The position numbers were made by a program, and so were the translations under genes. The notes under the pieces are model-generated. The model had not been told where the DNA came from and did not search any database. It saw only the letters and a program-made list of their open reading frames with translations. A stretch of DNA of 15,004 bases. Origin: a bacterium (lineage in GTDB: Bacteria > Patescibacteria > ABY1 > JACQRZ01). Shown here piece after piece: positions 14,910 to 15,004 of this stretch; the stretch's first letter is position 1; each line of letters begins with the position of its first letter. The DNA lies in the NCBI GenBank assembly GCA_030688365.1, contig JAUYIE010000022.1:1-15004 (forward strand), read 5' to 3'.

Positions 14910-15004
14910 ATGGCTCAAGGAAAAAACAATGTATTCAGTTGTGCGGCCAACTTTTTGAGAGGAAGGAAGTGTGTTTTTTGCGGTTCATTTAAGGTGAGTA
15001 AGAC
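14910..15004 (+). CDS. Start of a small Cys-containing hypothetical protein, 3' end outside window
   Basis: An open frame from ATG 14910 to the window end encodes about 31 residues, MAQGKNNVFSCAANFLRGRK followed by CVFCGSFKVSK. It has Cys at 11, 21 and 24, the last two as CxxC, and is rich in Lys and Arg. I do not recognise it. Support comes from the promoter upstream and the lack of stops, but the visible part is short. There is no Shine-Dalgarno. A 7-bp inverted repeat (14887-14893 and 14907-14913) covers the start codon. Confidence 0.4.
   Translation, partial: MAQGKNNVFSCAANFLRGRKCVFCGSFKVSK

Noticed and set aside
14993..15002. GGTGAGTAAG resembling a eukaryotic splice donor
   Set aside because: Gene density and operon structure are bacterial; a 10-nt match is expected by chance.
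1..15004. CRISPR arrays, tRNA or rRNA genes, insertion sequences
   Set aside because: I saw no regularly spaced repeats, cloverleaf-like segments, rRNA motifs or transposase genes on either strand.

Overview
The window looks like a stretch of a Candidate Phyla Radiation (Patescibacteria) genome. This is inferred from the AT-rich sequence, the near absence of Shine-Dalgarno motifs, tight 0-4 nt gene junctions, a eukaryote-like isoleucyl-tRNA synthetase, membrane-anchored rather than lipidated surface proteins, and a tandem family of small two-helix pilin-like membrane proteins of a kind often seen in these genomes. TGA serves as a normal stop (ileS ends in TGA), so the code is table 11, not the UGA=Gly code of Gracilibacteria/SR1.

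Region 1 (1-4194, minus strand) is a housekeeping operon: ileS, then ruvA (4-nt ATGA overlap), then a FemAB-type peptidoglycan-bridge aminoacyltransferase starting on the base after the ruvA stop and leaving the window. The FemX gene has no complete ORF in the window and was translated by hand. Region 2 (4341-5693, plus strand) diverges from ileS and holds two related membrane-anchored proteins of unknown function, each with one small beta-rich extracytoplasmic domain; the first also has a long acidic Glu/Pro/Thr-rich tail. The pair meets the next operon tail to tail near 5700-5735.

Region 3 (14429 down to 5740, minus strand) is the most interesting part. From its upstream end it encodes a presenilin/signal-peptide-peptidase-like GxGD aspartyl protease, a membrane-tethered solute-binding protein without ABC permease or ATPase genes beside it, a 547-residue Cys-rich exported protein carrying a pilin-like two-helix module, two near-duplicate small pilin-like proteins, then after a promoter-containing gap five more divergent pilin-like proteins, and finally a 495-residue surface protein with a phage-tail/pyocin-knob-like segment and two tandem Cys-paired C-terminal repeats. 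In all, eight copies of the module (TM, then WMTxxGExEKVxKA-like cytosolic turn, then TM) lie in 6.5 kb. My inference is that this is a cell-surface pilus or secretion-related locus with several alternative subunits, a candidate processing or quality-control protease and a candidate tip or adhesin protein. No VirB4/VirD4-type ATPase is in the window, so the assembly machinery would have to be elsewhere.

Region 4 (14417-15004) is mostly non-coding and AT-rich. It contains the degraded 5' part of a cupin gene (minus strand), a short hairpin followed by a T-run, a recognisable promoter, and the start of a small Cys-containing plus-strand reading frame that runs off the window.
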